From JADJGC01 sp964576925 (GTDB lineage: Bacteria; Zixibacteria; MSB-5A5; CAIYYT01): a stretch of 64,000 nt of DNA. The stretch is taken from the NCBI GenBank assembly GCA_964576925.1, contig CAZNWJ010000009.1:62001-126000 (forward strand), given 5' to 3'. A model generated the notes under the pieces. The model had not been told where the DNA came from and did no database searches. It worked only from the letters and a program-made list of their open reading frames with translations. A program made the position numbers and the translations under genes. Positions 36,010-43,211 of this stretch are shown piece after piece (the first letter of the stretch is position 1; every line of letters begins with the position of its first letter).

Positions 36010-36399
36010 CTATGATGCGCTGAAGCTGCGCTGGACATTCGTCGCAATCCCGCCGCGATTGTGAAAACGACCTTCGAGGTGAAGACGGCGCGGTTGCAGG
36101 GTGCGAATCAAGTCGTCGGTGATTTTATTGACGACGTTTTCGTGAAAGATGCCCTGGTTGCGATAGGCCAGCAGATACTCCTTGAAGCTTTTCAGTTCGA
36201 GACAGAGTTCAGCCGGCGTGTAGGTCAGGATGAGCGTCGCGAAATCCGGCAAGCCCGTCTTGGGACAGACGCAGGTAAATTCAGCCGTTTCCATGCGAAT
36301 CTCGTAGTCGCGATCTGCATAGACGTTGCGGAAAGTCTCGATTGGCGGGGTTTGCCAATCGCGAATGTGGTCCTGCCGGCCTTCGTAATTGGAGTCCAT
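36010..36399 (-). CDS. queF: NADPH-dependent 7-cyano-7-deazaguanine reductase
   Basis: 129 residues from the ATG at 36399; a GTG at 36426 would add nine residues. The unimodular QueF signature is present: the nucleophile C45 in TCVCPKTGLPDFATL and the family motif LELKSFKEYLL. It reduces preQ0 to preQ1 for queuosine in tRNA. It is divergent from queC with about 100 bases between, so the whole path from 7-carboxy-7-deazaguanine to preQ1 is encoded around this point. No preQ1 riboswitch was recognised in the short intergenic region. Confidence 0.95.
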   Translation of the reverse strand: MDSNYEGRQDHIRDWQTPPIETFRNVYADRDYEIRMETAEFTCVCPKTGLPDFATLILTYTPAELCLELKSFKEYLLAYRNQGIFHENVVNKITDDLIRTLQPRRLHLEGRFHNRGGIATNVQRSFSAS

Positions 36400-36504
36400 G
36401 TTGCGAATATACGACTCCGCCGGCACGCGGGCAAGGAGCCAATTTGTCCTTATTGAAAGCCAAAGAACGGTTGACCGGCCAACGCCAAGTTTTATATTCG
36501 CAAT

Positions 36505-37236
36505 ATGTCACCACTTCCCATGCTGAATGAAAATCGGGCAGTTGTGCTGTTGAGCGGCGGCATAGACTCAGCGACGGCGCTGGCGCTGGCACAGAACAAC
36601 GGCTATCACGTGGCCGCCCTGACATTCGACTACCACCAACGGCATCGTCACGAAATTGCCGCTGCCAGCCGTGTCGCGCAGGCCGCCGGTGTTGAGCAGC
36701 ACCTGATTTTTCCCCTCGACCTGTCGGCAATCGGGGGTTCGGCGCTGACGGCCAATATCAAAGTACCCAAGCACCGGGACGAGTCGCTGCTCAGCCGCCA
36801 GATTCCTGTGACCTACGTGCCGGCACGGAATGCCATCTTTCTGACGATCGGCCTGGCGTGGGCGGAAGTGATCGGCGCGGGCTCGGTTTTCATCGGCGCC
36901 AACTCGATTGACTATTCCGGCTATCCGGACTGCCGCCCGGAGTTCATCGAAGCTTTTCAAGCCATGGCGAATTACGCGACGCGCACCGGCGTCGAGGGGA
37001 CACGCATTATCATCAATGCGCCGCTGATTAATCTGAGCAAGTCACAGATCATCCAGGAAGGAGCGCGGCTCGGCATCGACTACGCGCTTACCTTGAGCTG
37101 TTACGATCCCGACCTGAACGGCCTGGCGTGCGGCGCCTGCGACAGCTGCATCATTCGCAAGCGCGGCTTTGAAGCTGCAGAGCTGCCCGATCCGACGCAC
37201 TATTCCCCGCTCGCTGGAGTCGGCTCCTCTCGATGA
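36505..37236 (+). CDS. queC: 7-cyano-7-deazaguanine synthase
   Basis: 243 residues. The PP-loop ATPase motif VVLLSGGIDSATAL opens the chain. The zinc cluster CYDPDLNGLACGACDSC lies near the end. QueC converts 7-carboxy-7-deazaguanine to preQ0 using ATP and ammonia. ATG 36505 was taken; ATG 36520 is possible and neither has a strong ribosome site. It overlaps queE by four bases (ATGA). Confidence 0.96.
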   Translation: MSPLPMLNENRAVVLLSGGIDSATALALAQNNGYHVAALTFDYHQRHRHEIAAASRVAQAAGVEQHLIFPLDLSAIGGSALTANIKVPKHRDESLLSRQIPVTYVPARNAIFLTIGLAWAEVIGAGSVFIGANSIDYSGYPDCRPEFIEAFQAMANYATRTGVEGTRIIINAPLINLSKSQIIQEGARLGIDYALTLSCYDPDLNGLACGACDSCIIRKRGFEAAELPDPTHYSPLAGVGSSR

Positions 37237-37982
37237 GTTATCAGCCCAGACTGTCTGCTGTGCCGGAGCCCGTGAAGAACGAGCTGCCGGTAACGGAAAT
37301 CTTCTATTCACTACAGGGCGAGGGCCGGTTTGTCGGTTCACCGGCGGTGTTTGTCCGCCTCAAGTACTGTAACCTCGGCTGCGCCTGGTGCGATACGCGA
37401 TTTACCTGGGATGCGGAGCGGATCGAGGACGGAGAGTTGATGACGCCCGGCGCGATCGTCGAGACGTGCCGGCAGTTGATCGAGGCACACGTGGCGCGGC
37501 CGCAAGATGTCCACATCGTAATCACCGGCGGCGAACCGATGCTGCATCAGGATCAGATTCCTCAACTCTGTGAGCGCCTCCGCGCTCAAGGATTCAGTTT
37601 CATAGAAATTGAGACCAACGGAATGTACGTGCCGAGCGCGGCTACGCTGGCAGTGATCGACTGGTGGAACTGCTCGCCGAAGCTTTCAAATAGCGGGATT
37701 CCCGTATTGCGCAATCGGGTGCCGGCGGCACTGGGGACGATCATCGCGACACAAAAGTGTGACTTCAAGTTCGTGATCCAAAGTCCGAAAGATATCGATG
37801 AGATGGAGCGCTATTACCTGCCCCCGATTCCGGCCGAAAAAGTAATCTTGATGCCGGAGGGAGTCACGAGTGAAGCGCAATTACGCATAATGCCGTGGCT
37901 AATGGAGGAATGCGCCAAGCGCGGCTATCGTTTCTCGCCGCGGTTGCACATCCTTGGCTGGGGGAACGAGCGCGGGAGGTAG
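37233..37982 (+). CDS. queE: 7-carboxy-7-deazaguanine synthase (radical SAM)
   Basis: 249 residues. The radical SAM cluster is C46-x3-C50-x2-C53 (YCNLGCAWCDTRFTWD), preceded by FYSLQGEGRFVG and followed by VITGGEPMLHQ and IEIETNGMY. It contracts 6-carboxy-tetrahydropterin to the deazapurine core. Coupled to queC by overlapping stop and start. The next step upstream, queD, lies 293 bases downstream on the same strand. Confidence 0.96.
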   Translation: MSYQPRLSAVPEPVKNELPVTEIFYSLQGEGRFVGSPAVFVRLKYCNLGCAWCDTRFTWDAERIEDGELMTPGAIVETCRQLIEAHVARPQDVHIVITGGEPMLHQDQIPQLCERLRAQGFSFIEIETNGMYVPSAATLAVIDWWNCSPKLSNSGIPVLRNRVPAALGTIIATQKCDFKFVIQSPKDIDEMERYYLPPIPAEKVILMPEGVTSEAQLRIMPWLMEECAKRGYRFSPRLHILGWGNERGR

Positions 37983-38275
37983 CGCAATAGTTGGAATTCC
38001 AGGGCAAGATTCCCACCGCAAGCGGGCTGGTGAGAACGTGCAGTACCAGCAGAGTAACACCCCTCGGTTTCCGTCTCCTCCTTCGTCGGAGACTGAAACC
38101 GCTCCCTTTGTTAGTGGAGAATCTGTTACGCACGAACGATTTTTTGAGAGTTCGTTATTCCCCCTTAGCAAAGGGGGCAAGGGGGTTGTGTTGTTTAGAT
38201 CGCGGTACAGAGAACTTTTTCAGCAGTCCTCAGGCGGTGGGGCTCCGAGGGCTGTGAAATCGATGTAGGGGATAT
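37983..38275. other. queE-queD spacer with one repeat
   Basis: No gene. A copy of the ATTCCCCCTTAGCAAAGGGGG...GGTTGTGTTG element lies at 38157-38193; its arms CCCCCTT/AAGGGGG form a short hairpin. The spacing interrupts an otherwise tight que operon, which suggests the repeat-bearing DNA was inserted between queE and queD. Confidence 0.55.
38157..38193 (-). repeat. ACAACCCCC...AAGGGGGAAT palindromic element, copy 1
   Basis: It reads ATTCCCCCTTAGCAAAGGGGG then CAAGGGGGTTGTGTT on the plus strand. Three more copies occur in the opposite orientation at 46226-46258, 46456-46488 and 50053-50085. All are intergenic. Confidence 0.75.
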
Positions 38276-38638
38276 ATGAAGGTCAGTTTATCACAGCAGT
38301 TCATATTTGATGCCTCGCATCGGCTGGCCCACTTGCCGGCCGACCATCCGTGCCATAACCTGCATGGGCACACCTACACAGTGATAATCGAGGTGAGCGG
38401 CGAAGTCGACGAGACGAGCGGGTTCTTGATCGACTATCGGGAGATCTATCGTGTCGTCAAGCCGTTGATCGATCAATTGGACCATCGACATCTCAACGAT
38501 GTACCCGGACTTGAAAAGCCGACGACGGAGATCATTGCGCGCTGGCTGTGGCAGCAGCTTAAGCCTTCCCTACCGATCTTGAACTCCATTTCGATCAGCG
38601 AGACGCCGTTTACGCGGTGCACCTATCGCGGCGACTAG
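38276..38638 (+). CDS. queD: 6-carboxy-5,6,7,8-tetrahydropterin synthase
   Basis: 120 residues, ribosome site AGGGGATAT. The zinc ligands H15 (FDASHRL), H30 and H32 (NLHGHTY) and the catalytic C26 are present, as is the later LDHRHLND motif and a conserved Glu near the end (ISISETP). It makes the pterin substrate of QueE from 7,8-dihydroneopterin triphosphate. GTP cyclohydrolase is not in the window. Confidence 0.95.
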   Translation: MKVSLSQQFIFDASHRLAHLPADHPCHNLHGHTYTVIIEVSGEVDETSGFLIDYREIYRVVKPLIDQLDHRHLNDVPGLEKPTTEIIARWLWQQLKPSLPILNSISISETPFTRCTYRGD

Positions 38639-38726
38639 CGCATTTCAACACTATCCCTTGCATGACAAAAGCAACGACGGCGCACGAAATCGTGCACCGT
38701 CTCGTTGTGGATCCTCAGCGATGGCT

Positions 38727-39305
38727 CTATTTGCCGCGCTTGGTGTAAGAGGCCGTCATCATCACAGCCCAAGTCTTGCCACCGTCCATGGAGCTCTCCA
38801 TTTTCCAGTCGAAAGCCGTCGCTGACTTGTTGACGCTCGAAAGCCGGCTGAGCGACTTTTGTCCCATCCAGAGTTCCTCGCCCTGAAAGACCGAGCCGGA
38901 TTTGTCGCACTTACCGGTGTACAGGCTGATTCTTCCCGACATATTGTCAACCCAAGTAGTTTGCCACTGCCTGAGTTCCCGATCATAGCAGGTCAGGGAC
39001 AGCCCTTCGAACGGCATCTCCATCATCGTGGAAGTGAAATCCGTTTTGATAGCTGCGCCGCCAGCCACCTTGGTGTATACCGCAACACCCTTCGACTCAG
39101 TCCAGTTCTCGGTGCTGGGGTCCATGCGGTTTTTCATGACGACATCCCAGGTGCCGATCATCCAATCCCGTTCGGCGGATTCCTTGGGCGGTCCCGGTTC
39201 CGGCGTTGCGTGTTCGGCGCCCGATTTGGCGTCGTCGGCAAATGCCGCACCAGCGACTGCGAGCATGAAAGCCAGCAGCACCAGAAGAGACATTCTTAGT
39301 TTCAT
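38727..39305 (-). CDS. Secreted DUF1579-like protein
   Basis: 192 residues from the ATG at 39305, which has GGAGG upstream. A signal peptide (LRMSLLVLLAFMLAVAGAAFADDA) precedes a domain with DWMIGTWDVVMKNRMDPSTE, VYTKVAGGAAIKTDF and a series of short beta strands ending KTWAVMMTASYTKRG. This fits DUF1579/heme-binding-like small beta-barrels of unknown function, but the match is by pattern. Confidence 0.7.
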   Translation of the reverse strand: MKLRMSLLVLLAFMLAVAGAAFADDAKSGAEHATPEPGPPKESAERDWMIGTWDVVMKNRMDPSTENWTESKGVAVYTKVAGGAAIKTDFTSTMMEMPFEGLSLTCYDRELRQWQTTWVDNMSGRISLYTGKCDKSGSVFQGEELWMGQKSLSRLSSVNKSATAFDWKMESSMDGGKTWAVMMTASYTKRGK

Positions 39306-39471
39306 CAAATCCTCCAATCTGGAAACGGTAAATGTTGACGCTATGGAGCCATAATCTGCACAGAAAGACTCCGGCGTCAATCACATTTTTGTCTTCGCAG
39401 ATCTATTCTGGAAGATTGAGGATTCCTTTAAGGGAAAACGACGTGAAACACCGGGCATAGCGTTCCTCCAA

Positions 39472-41262
39472 TTAGCAGTTACTGCAAGGCGCCGGACCAC
39501 CGCCGAAAATGTAGGCAATGAGAAAAACCGCGTCCGAAATCGTCAGAATCTGATTGCAGTCGGCGTCCCCGGCGAGTAGCGGTGCGGGTGCCGGCCCCCC
39601 GCCGAAAATGAACCCAATCAGGAAGACGGCGTCGGAGATTGTGACAATTTGCGAGCCATCGGCATCGCCGCAGAGGTAGTCGCAGGCATCGCCGATTCCG
39701 TCATGATCTGAGTCTTCCTGAATCGGGTTTGATACGCTGGGGCAATTGTCGCAGGGCTCGAAGACCCCGTCACCATCGCCGTCGGTCGGTCCGCATTCGA
39801 AAATCTCATAAGCGGAATCAACCGGTAGTCCCTCCACGGTTGTTATGCGTCCCAGAGGCCAGCGAATGACCAGAGAATCGACGACTGTGGCGTCGCCCAA
39901 GCCGAAGTGTGCCTCCAGTCCATTCTGTCCGAATCCGGAAGCACTGGTGATTTCGCGCATCTGCCAGCGGGGGCTGCCGCCGATGGTCGCTTTCACCAAG
40001 ATCCGCGCGCCGATAGCGGAACTATTGCTTAGCTGTCCGACAGGCTGAACAGTAATCCAGTGGTTAGCATTGCCGTCGTTAAGGTAGATAGCGTTGTTTT
40101 CATTGCCGCCAAAGGCCTTGGCAAGCACTAAGTCAAGATCACCGTCACGATCCAGGTCGCCGAAGACTGCGGAGGTCGTCCAGCCAGAGTCTGTCACAGA
40201 TGGATCGCCGGCGAAGGTCGTGAAGTTGCCGGCGCCGTCGGAAAGATAGAGGCGGTTCTTGTCATTGGCGGCGTGGAACGATTGCGTGACGTAGGCATCC
40301 TGATCGCCGTCATTGTCGATATCCCCCCAGGTCGCAGAAAACCAATAGCCCGGCTCGGTGACCAGTACGCCAATCATAACACGCGTGAAGGTCGTGTCGC
40401 CATTGCTGCGATAGAGGAAGTTGGTTTCGAGATTGTAGTTGGTGACAAAGAGGTCGAGATCGAGGTCGTTGTCGTAATCAACCCAGTAGGAGCGTTCGGA
40501 AAATCCGCTGTCATCCGACGGGGCGGCGCCCGTCAGCTTGACGAAGTTTCCGCCGCCGAGATTCTTGAAGAGCGAGTTATCCTGCTGGATATTCGCTACA
40601 AAGAGATCCGGATCGCCGTCGTTGTCGTAATCGCCCCAGGCGGCTCCATGCGCTCGTTTGCCGTCGTTGACAATCGGACCCGTTGAGACCGCAACAAAGG
40701 CTCCGCTGCCAGCGTTTAGATATAATAAGTTCTTGAAGACCCCAAAGCCGACACTGACGAACAAATCGAGATCGCTGTCCAGATCGTAGTCGGCCCAGGC
40801 GCAATAGTCGGTGTAAGCAGGCGTGGAGACCACCGGGCCTGAGAGAATCTTAGTAAACGTGCCGTCGCCGTCATTGGCGTACAAGAAATCGTTCTGATTG
40901 GTCCAGGTGGCCACGAAGCAATCCAAGTCGCCGTCGTTGTCGTAGTCACCCCAGGCCGAACCGTCGCCGGCGTAGATATCAGTGACAATCGGGTCGCCGA
41001 GAATGCGGGTGAATGTCCCTGCCCCGTCGTTACGGTACAGGAACGCCGCGGCACTGCCGCCGGACTGATTGACGAAAAATAGATCGAGATCGCCGTCGGC
41101 GTCATAGTCGACAACATTGACGCTGCGCGCGAGGCCGCCGTCGGTGACGACCGAACCGGTTGTAACCTTGGTGAAGGAGAGCGCGAAAGTCGTCGTTGTC
41201 AAAAGTGTTGTGAGCGCCGCGAGACGGCAAGTAGTGATCAGGATTGACAGGGTCGAGAGCAT
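39472..41262 (-). CDS. Secreted FG-GAP/VCBS repeat protein with UnbV-like domain, TSP3 repeat and dockerin
   Basis: About 595 residues from the ATG at 41262 (AAAGGA upstream), with a signal-like N-terminus (MLSTLSILITTCRLAALTTLLTT). Seven calcium-binding repeats follow (DYDADGDLDLFFVN, DYDNDGDLDCFVAT, DYDLDSDLDLFVSV, DYDNDGDPDLFVAN, DYDNDLDLDLFVTN, DIDNDGDQDAYVTQ, DLDRDGDLDLVLAK), making a beta-propeller. Then come an ASPIC/UnbV-type domain (HWITVQPVGQ ... VIRWPLGRI), a thrombospondin type-3-like segment (DNCPSVSNPIQEDSDHDGIGD) and two dockerin-like repeats (GDADGSQIVTISDAVFLIGF, then AGDADCNQILTISDAVFLIAY), each with a GGGPAP tail. Probably a surface or extracellular protein; no sorting domain is present. 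Confidence 0.88.
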   Translation of the reverse strand: MLSTLSILITTCRLAALTTLLTTTTFALSFTKVTTGSVVTDGGLARSVNVVDYDADGDLDLFFVNQSGGSAAAFLYRNDGAGTFTRILGDPIVTDIYAGDGSAWGDYDNDGDLDCFVATWTNQNDFLYANDGDGTFTKILSGPVVSTPAYTDYCAWADYDLDSDLDLFVSVGFGVFKNLLYLNAGSGAFVAVSTGPIVNDGKRAHGAAWGDYDNDGDPDLFVANIQQDNSLFKNLGGGNFVKLTGAAPSDDSGFSERSYWVDYDNDLDLDLFVTNYNLETNFLYRSNGDTTFTRVMIGVLVTEPGYWFSATWGDIDNDGDQDAYVTQSFHAANDKNRLYLSDGAGNFTTFAGDPSVTDSGWTTSAVFGDLDRDGDLDLVLAKAFGGNENNAIYLNDGNANHWITVQPVGQLSNSSAIGARILVKATIGGSPRWQMREITSASGFGQNGLEAHFGLGDATVVDSLVIRWPLGRITTVEGLPVDSAYEIFECGPTDGDGDGVFEPCDNCPSVSNPIQEDSDHDGIGDACDYLCGDADGSQIVTISDAVFLIGFIFGGGPAPAPLLAGDADCNQILTISDAVFLIAYIFGGGPAPCSNC

Positions 41263-41454
41263 GCGACATTTCCTTTCCCATGAAACGAGTTGCGTCAAGG
41301 TCGAGCCAACGGTGTCCCGGTACTGCATTCAACGATGGCGTCGGCAAGACGTGGGATCGAATTCAGTGAGCGGCAGGAACGGAGCAGCGAACGGAAATAA
41401 ACGATGCATCGCTGTGACACGTCTAAGAGTTGTCCGCAATGGGAGGGACCGCGA

Positions 41455-42285
41455 ATGGTACGTTTAACTTCGGTAACAACTCAGCGTCTTTGGTTCATCG
41501 TAATCATCTGGGCGATATTTGGGGCCGTGCTGAGCATTCTGGGTAGCCGGCAAGCGCTTCCAGCAGTAGTTCGCTGGGAGATGCTGGCGGGGGGAATACT
41601 GGTCTGGATTCCCTGGCTATTCTATGTTCCGGCAATCGACCAATTGCAGCGAAGGTGGCCGGTCGGCGAAGGCGTGAGCATGCGGTTGCTCGCCTTCCAT
41701 GCCGGCGCGGCACTGATCGTGGCAGTCAGTCACATGGTCTACCTGCGCTTGATGCGACCACTGCCGCAAATGCTGTTTCGCGGCGGAGAATACAGCGAGA
41801 TTTTTCAGCGGTTTGCCTGGGGCGACTATTTCTTCAGCCAGCGCGTTGTGCTCGATTTAGCTCTGTACGCGGTTGCATTGCTCGCCATCAGCCGTCCCTG
41901 GCGAAAGGCGGAGGCGGCACTGGCAAATGACACGGAAAGCCCATCTCGGGACCAATGGCCACCGCTGGTGGTTCGGGACGGCTCAAGGACGGTTGTTTTG
42001 ACATGGCAGGAGATCGACTGGATAGAAGCCGCCGATTATTACTGCAAGATCTTCGCCAATGATGAGTCACATTTAGCCAAAATCAGTCTCAGAAAAATCG
42101 AGTTTCAGGCACCTCCAGGACAATTAGTGCGCGTTCACAGAGCGTTCCTTGTCAATCCGGCACGGATCGCGCGGCTCGAAGCCAGCGGCGAAGGAGAGGC
42201 GAAACTGACACTACGTGACGAAACTTCGATCCCGGTAAGCCGGCGACGAAAATCTGAAGTTGAGAGAGCCTTGGGCCGGCTCTGA
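41455..42285 (+). CDS. Membrane-bound LytTR family transcriptional regulator
   Basis: 276 residues from the ATG at 41455 (GGGAGGG upstream). Four membrane spans occupy about residues 10-160 (LWFIVIIWAIFGAVLSILG, LAGGILVWIPWLFYVPAI, LLAFHAGAALIVAVSHMVY, VVLDLALYAVALLAIS). The C-terminal 95 residues are a LytTR DNA-binding domain (WQEIDWIEAADYYCKIF, LVRVHRAFLVNPARIARLE, ETSIPVSRRRKSEVERAL). No receiver or histidine kinase domain is fused. It is divergent from the large secreted VCBS/dockerin gene and may control it. Confidence 0.9.
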   Translation: MVRLTSVTTQRLWFIVIIWAIFGAVLSILGSRQALPAVVRWEMLAGGILVWIPWLFYVPAIDQLQRRWPVGEGVSMRLLAFHAGAALIVAVSHMVYLRLMRPLPQMLFRGGEYSEIFQRFAWGDYFFSQRVVLDLALYAVALLAISRPWRKAEAALANDTESPSRDQWPPLVVRDGSRTVVLTWQEIDWIEAADYYCKIFANDESHLAKISLRKIEFQAPPGQLVRVHRAFLVNPARIARLEASGEGEAKLTLRDETSIPVSRRRKSEVERALGRL

Positions 42286-42603
42286 CCGGGATTCCGTTAT
42301 TACGAGTGCCCAATCCGGATCAGGCGTGGGCATCATGTACAACAGCAGGCATTCGCCAGAATCTTCACTCTCTCAACCGGTTGCGAAAGCGATCCGGCCT
42401 CAAGTATTAGATTCACACCAAGAAGATCGCTCGGATCGCGCGCTTGCCATGGACTGTTACCTGCGAGTGATTGGACGTCGTCATCCGCAGGTTGCGCGCC
42501 ACCGGACGGCTTCCGGGAGGCTGTCGGGCTACATCATGTCCCTCATATATCCGTGGCTTTGGATTTATCGAGTGAATTGCTACAGAATTGGCGGAAGGAA
42601 ATT

Positions 42604-43069
42604 GGCAGACAAGAATGTCTACCCTACCGGGAACGAGGTGAGCAAAGGGGGGATTGCTTCGTCGCGGTCGTGATCGGCGGTAAGGTCGTGAGGGCGTTTC
42701 GCTCCTCGCAATGACAAAGGTCGGTTGCGTCGGGAGGATAGAGTGTCAGGATCGCGGGGATCCTGACCTACGGGCTGAATAATGGCGGACAGGGATGTTT
42801 ACCCTGCCGGGGGATGGTCGGGAGAGGTTAGCACGGGGCAGACAAGAATGTCTACCCTACCGGGAACGAGGTGAGCAAAGGGGGGATTGCTTCGTCGCGG
42901 TCGTGATCGGCGGTAAGGTCGTGAGGGCGTTTCGCTCCTCGCAATGACAAAGGTCGGTTGCGTCGGGAGGATAGAGTGTCAGGATCGCGGGGATCCTGAC
43001 CTACGGGCTGAATAATGGCGGACAGGGATGTTTACCCTGCCGGGGGATGGTCGGGAGAGGTTAGCACGG
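42604..43069. repeat. Perfect 233-bp tandem duplication (two copies)
   Basis: The block 42604-42836 is repeated base for base at 42837-43069, and a third, partial and altered copy starts at 43070. Each block is a chain of smaller repeat families: GGCAGACAAGAATGTCTACC, module A (GGATTGCTTCGTCGCGG ... CGCTCCTCGCAATGACA), the palindrome GTCAGGATC...GATCCTGAC, and GGCGGACAGGGATGTTTACC. Exact identity indicates a recent event or, less likely, an assembly artefact. Confidence 0.93.
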
Positions 43070-43152
43070 GGCAGACAGGAATGTCTACCCTACCGGGGGA
43101 TGGTTGGATCGGGTGGGTGATTAAAGGGGGAGTAGGTGATGCGAGAGGAGAA

Positions 43153-43185
43153 ACCAAAACGGGAGCGGCGCGGAGCCGCTCCCGT
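43153..43185 (-). terminator. Terminator of the large sorted protein gene
   Basis: A stem ACGGGAGCGGC / GCCGCTCCCGT of 11 perfect base pairs with a five-base loop, followed on the minus strand by TTTGGTTTC. It lies 27 bases past the stop at 43212. Confidence 0.85.
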
Positions 43186-43211
43186 CAAGGATGTATCTGT
43201 GAAGTAGGAAA

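Larger units (their letters stand above)
42286..43211. other. 926-bp gene-free region dominated by repeats
   Basis: No gene is supported. The left third (42286-42603) shows nothing recognisable. From 42604 it is a perfect tandem duplication of a 233-bp block plus a partial third copy, ending at a hairpin terminator for the minus-strand gene. Short frames through the repeats are artefacts. Confidence 0.7.
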
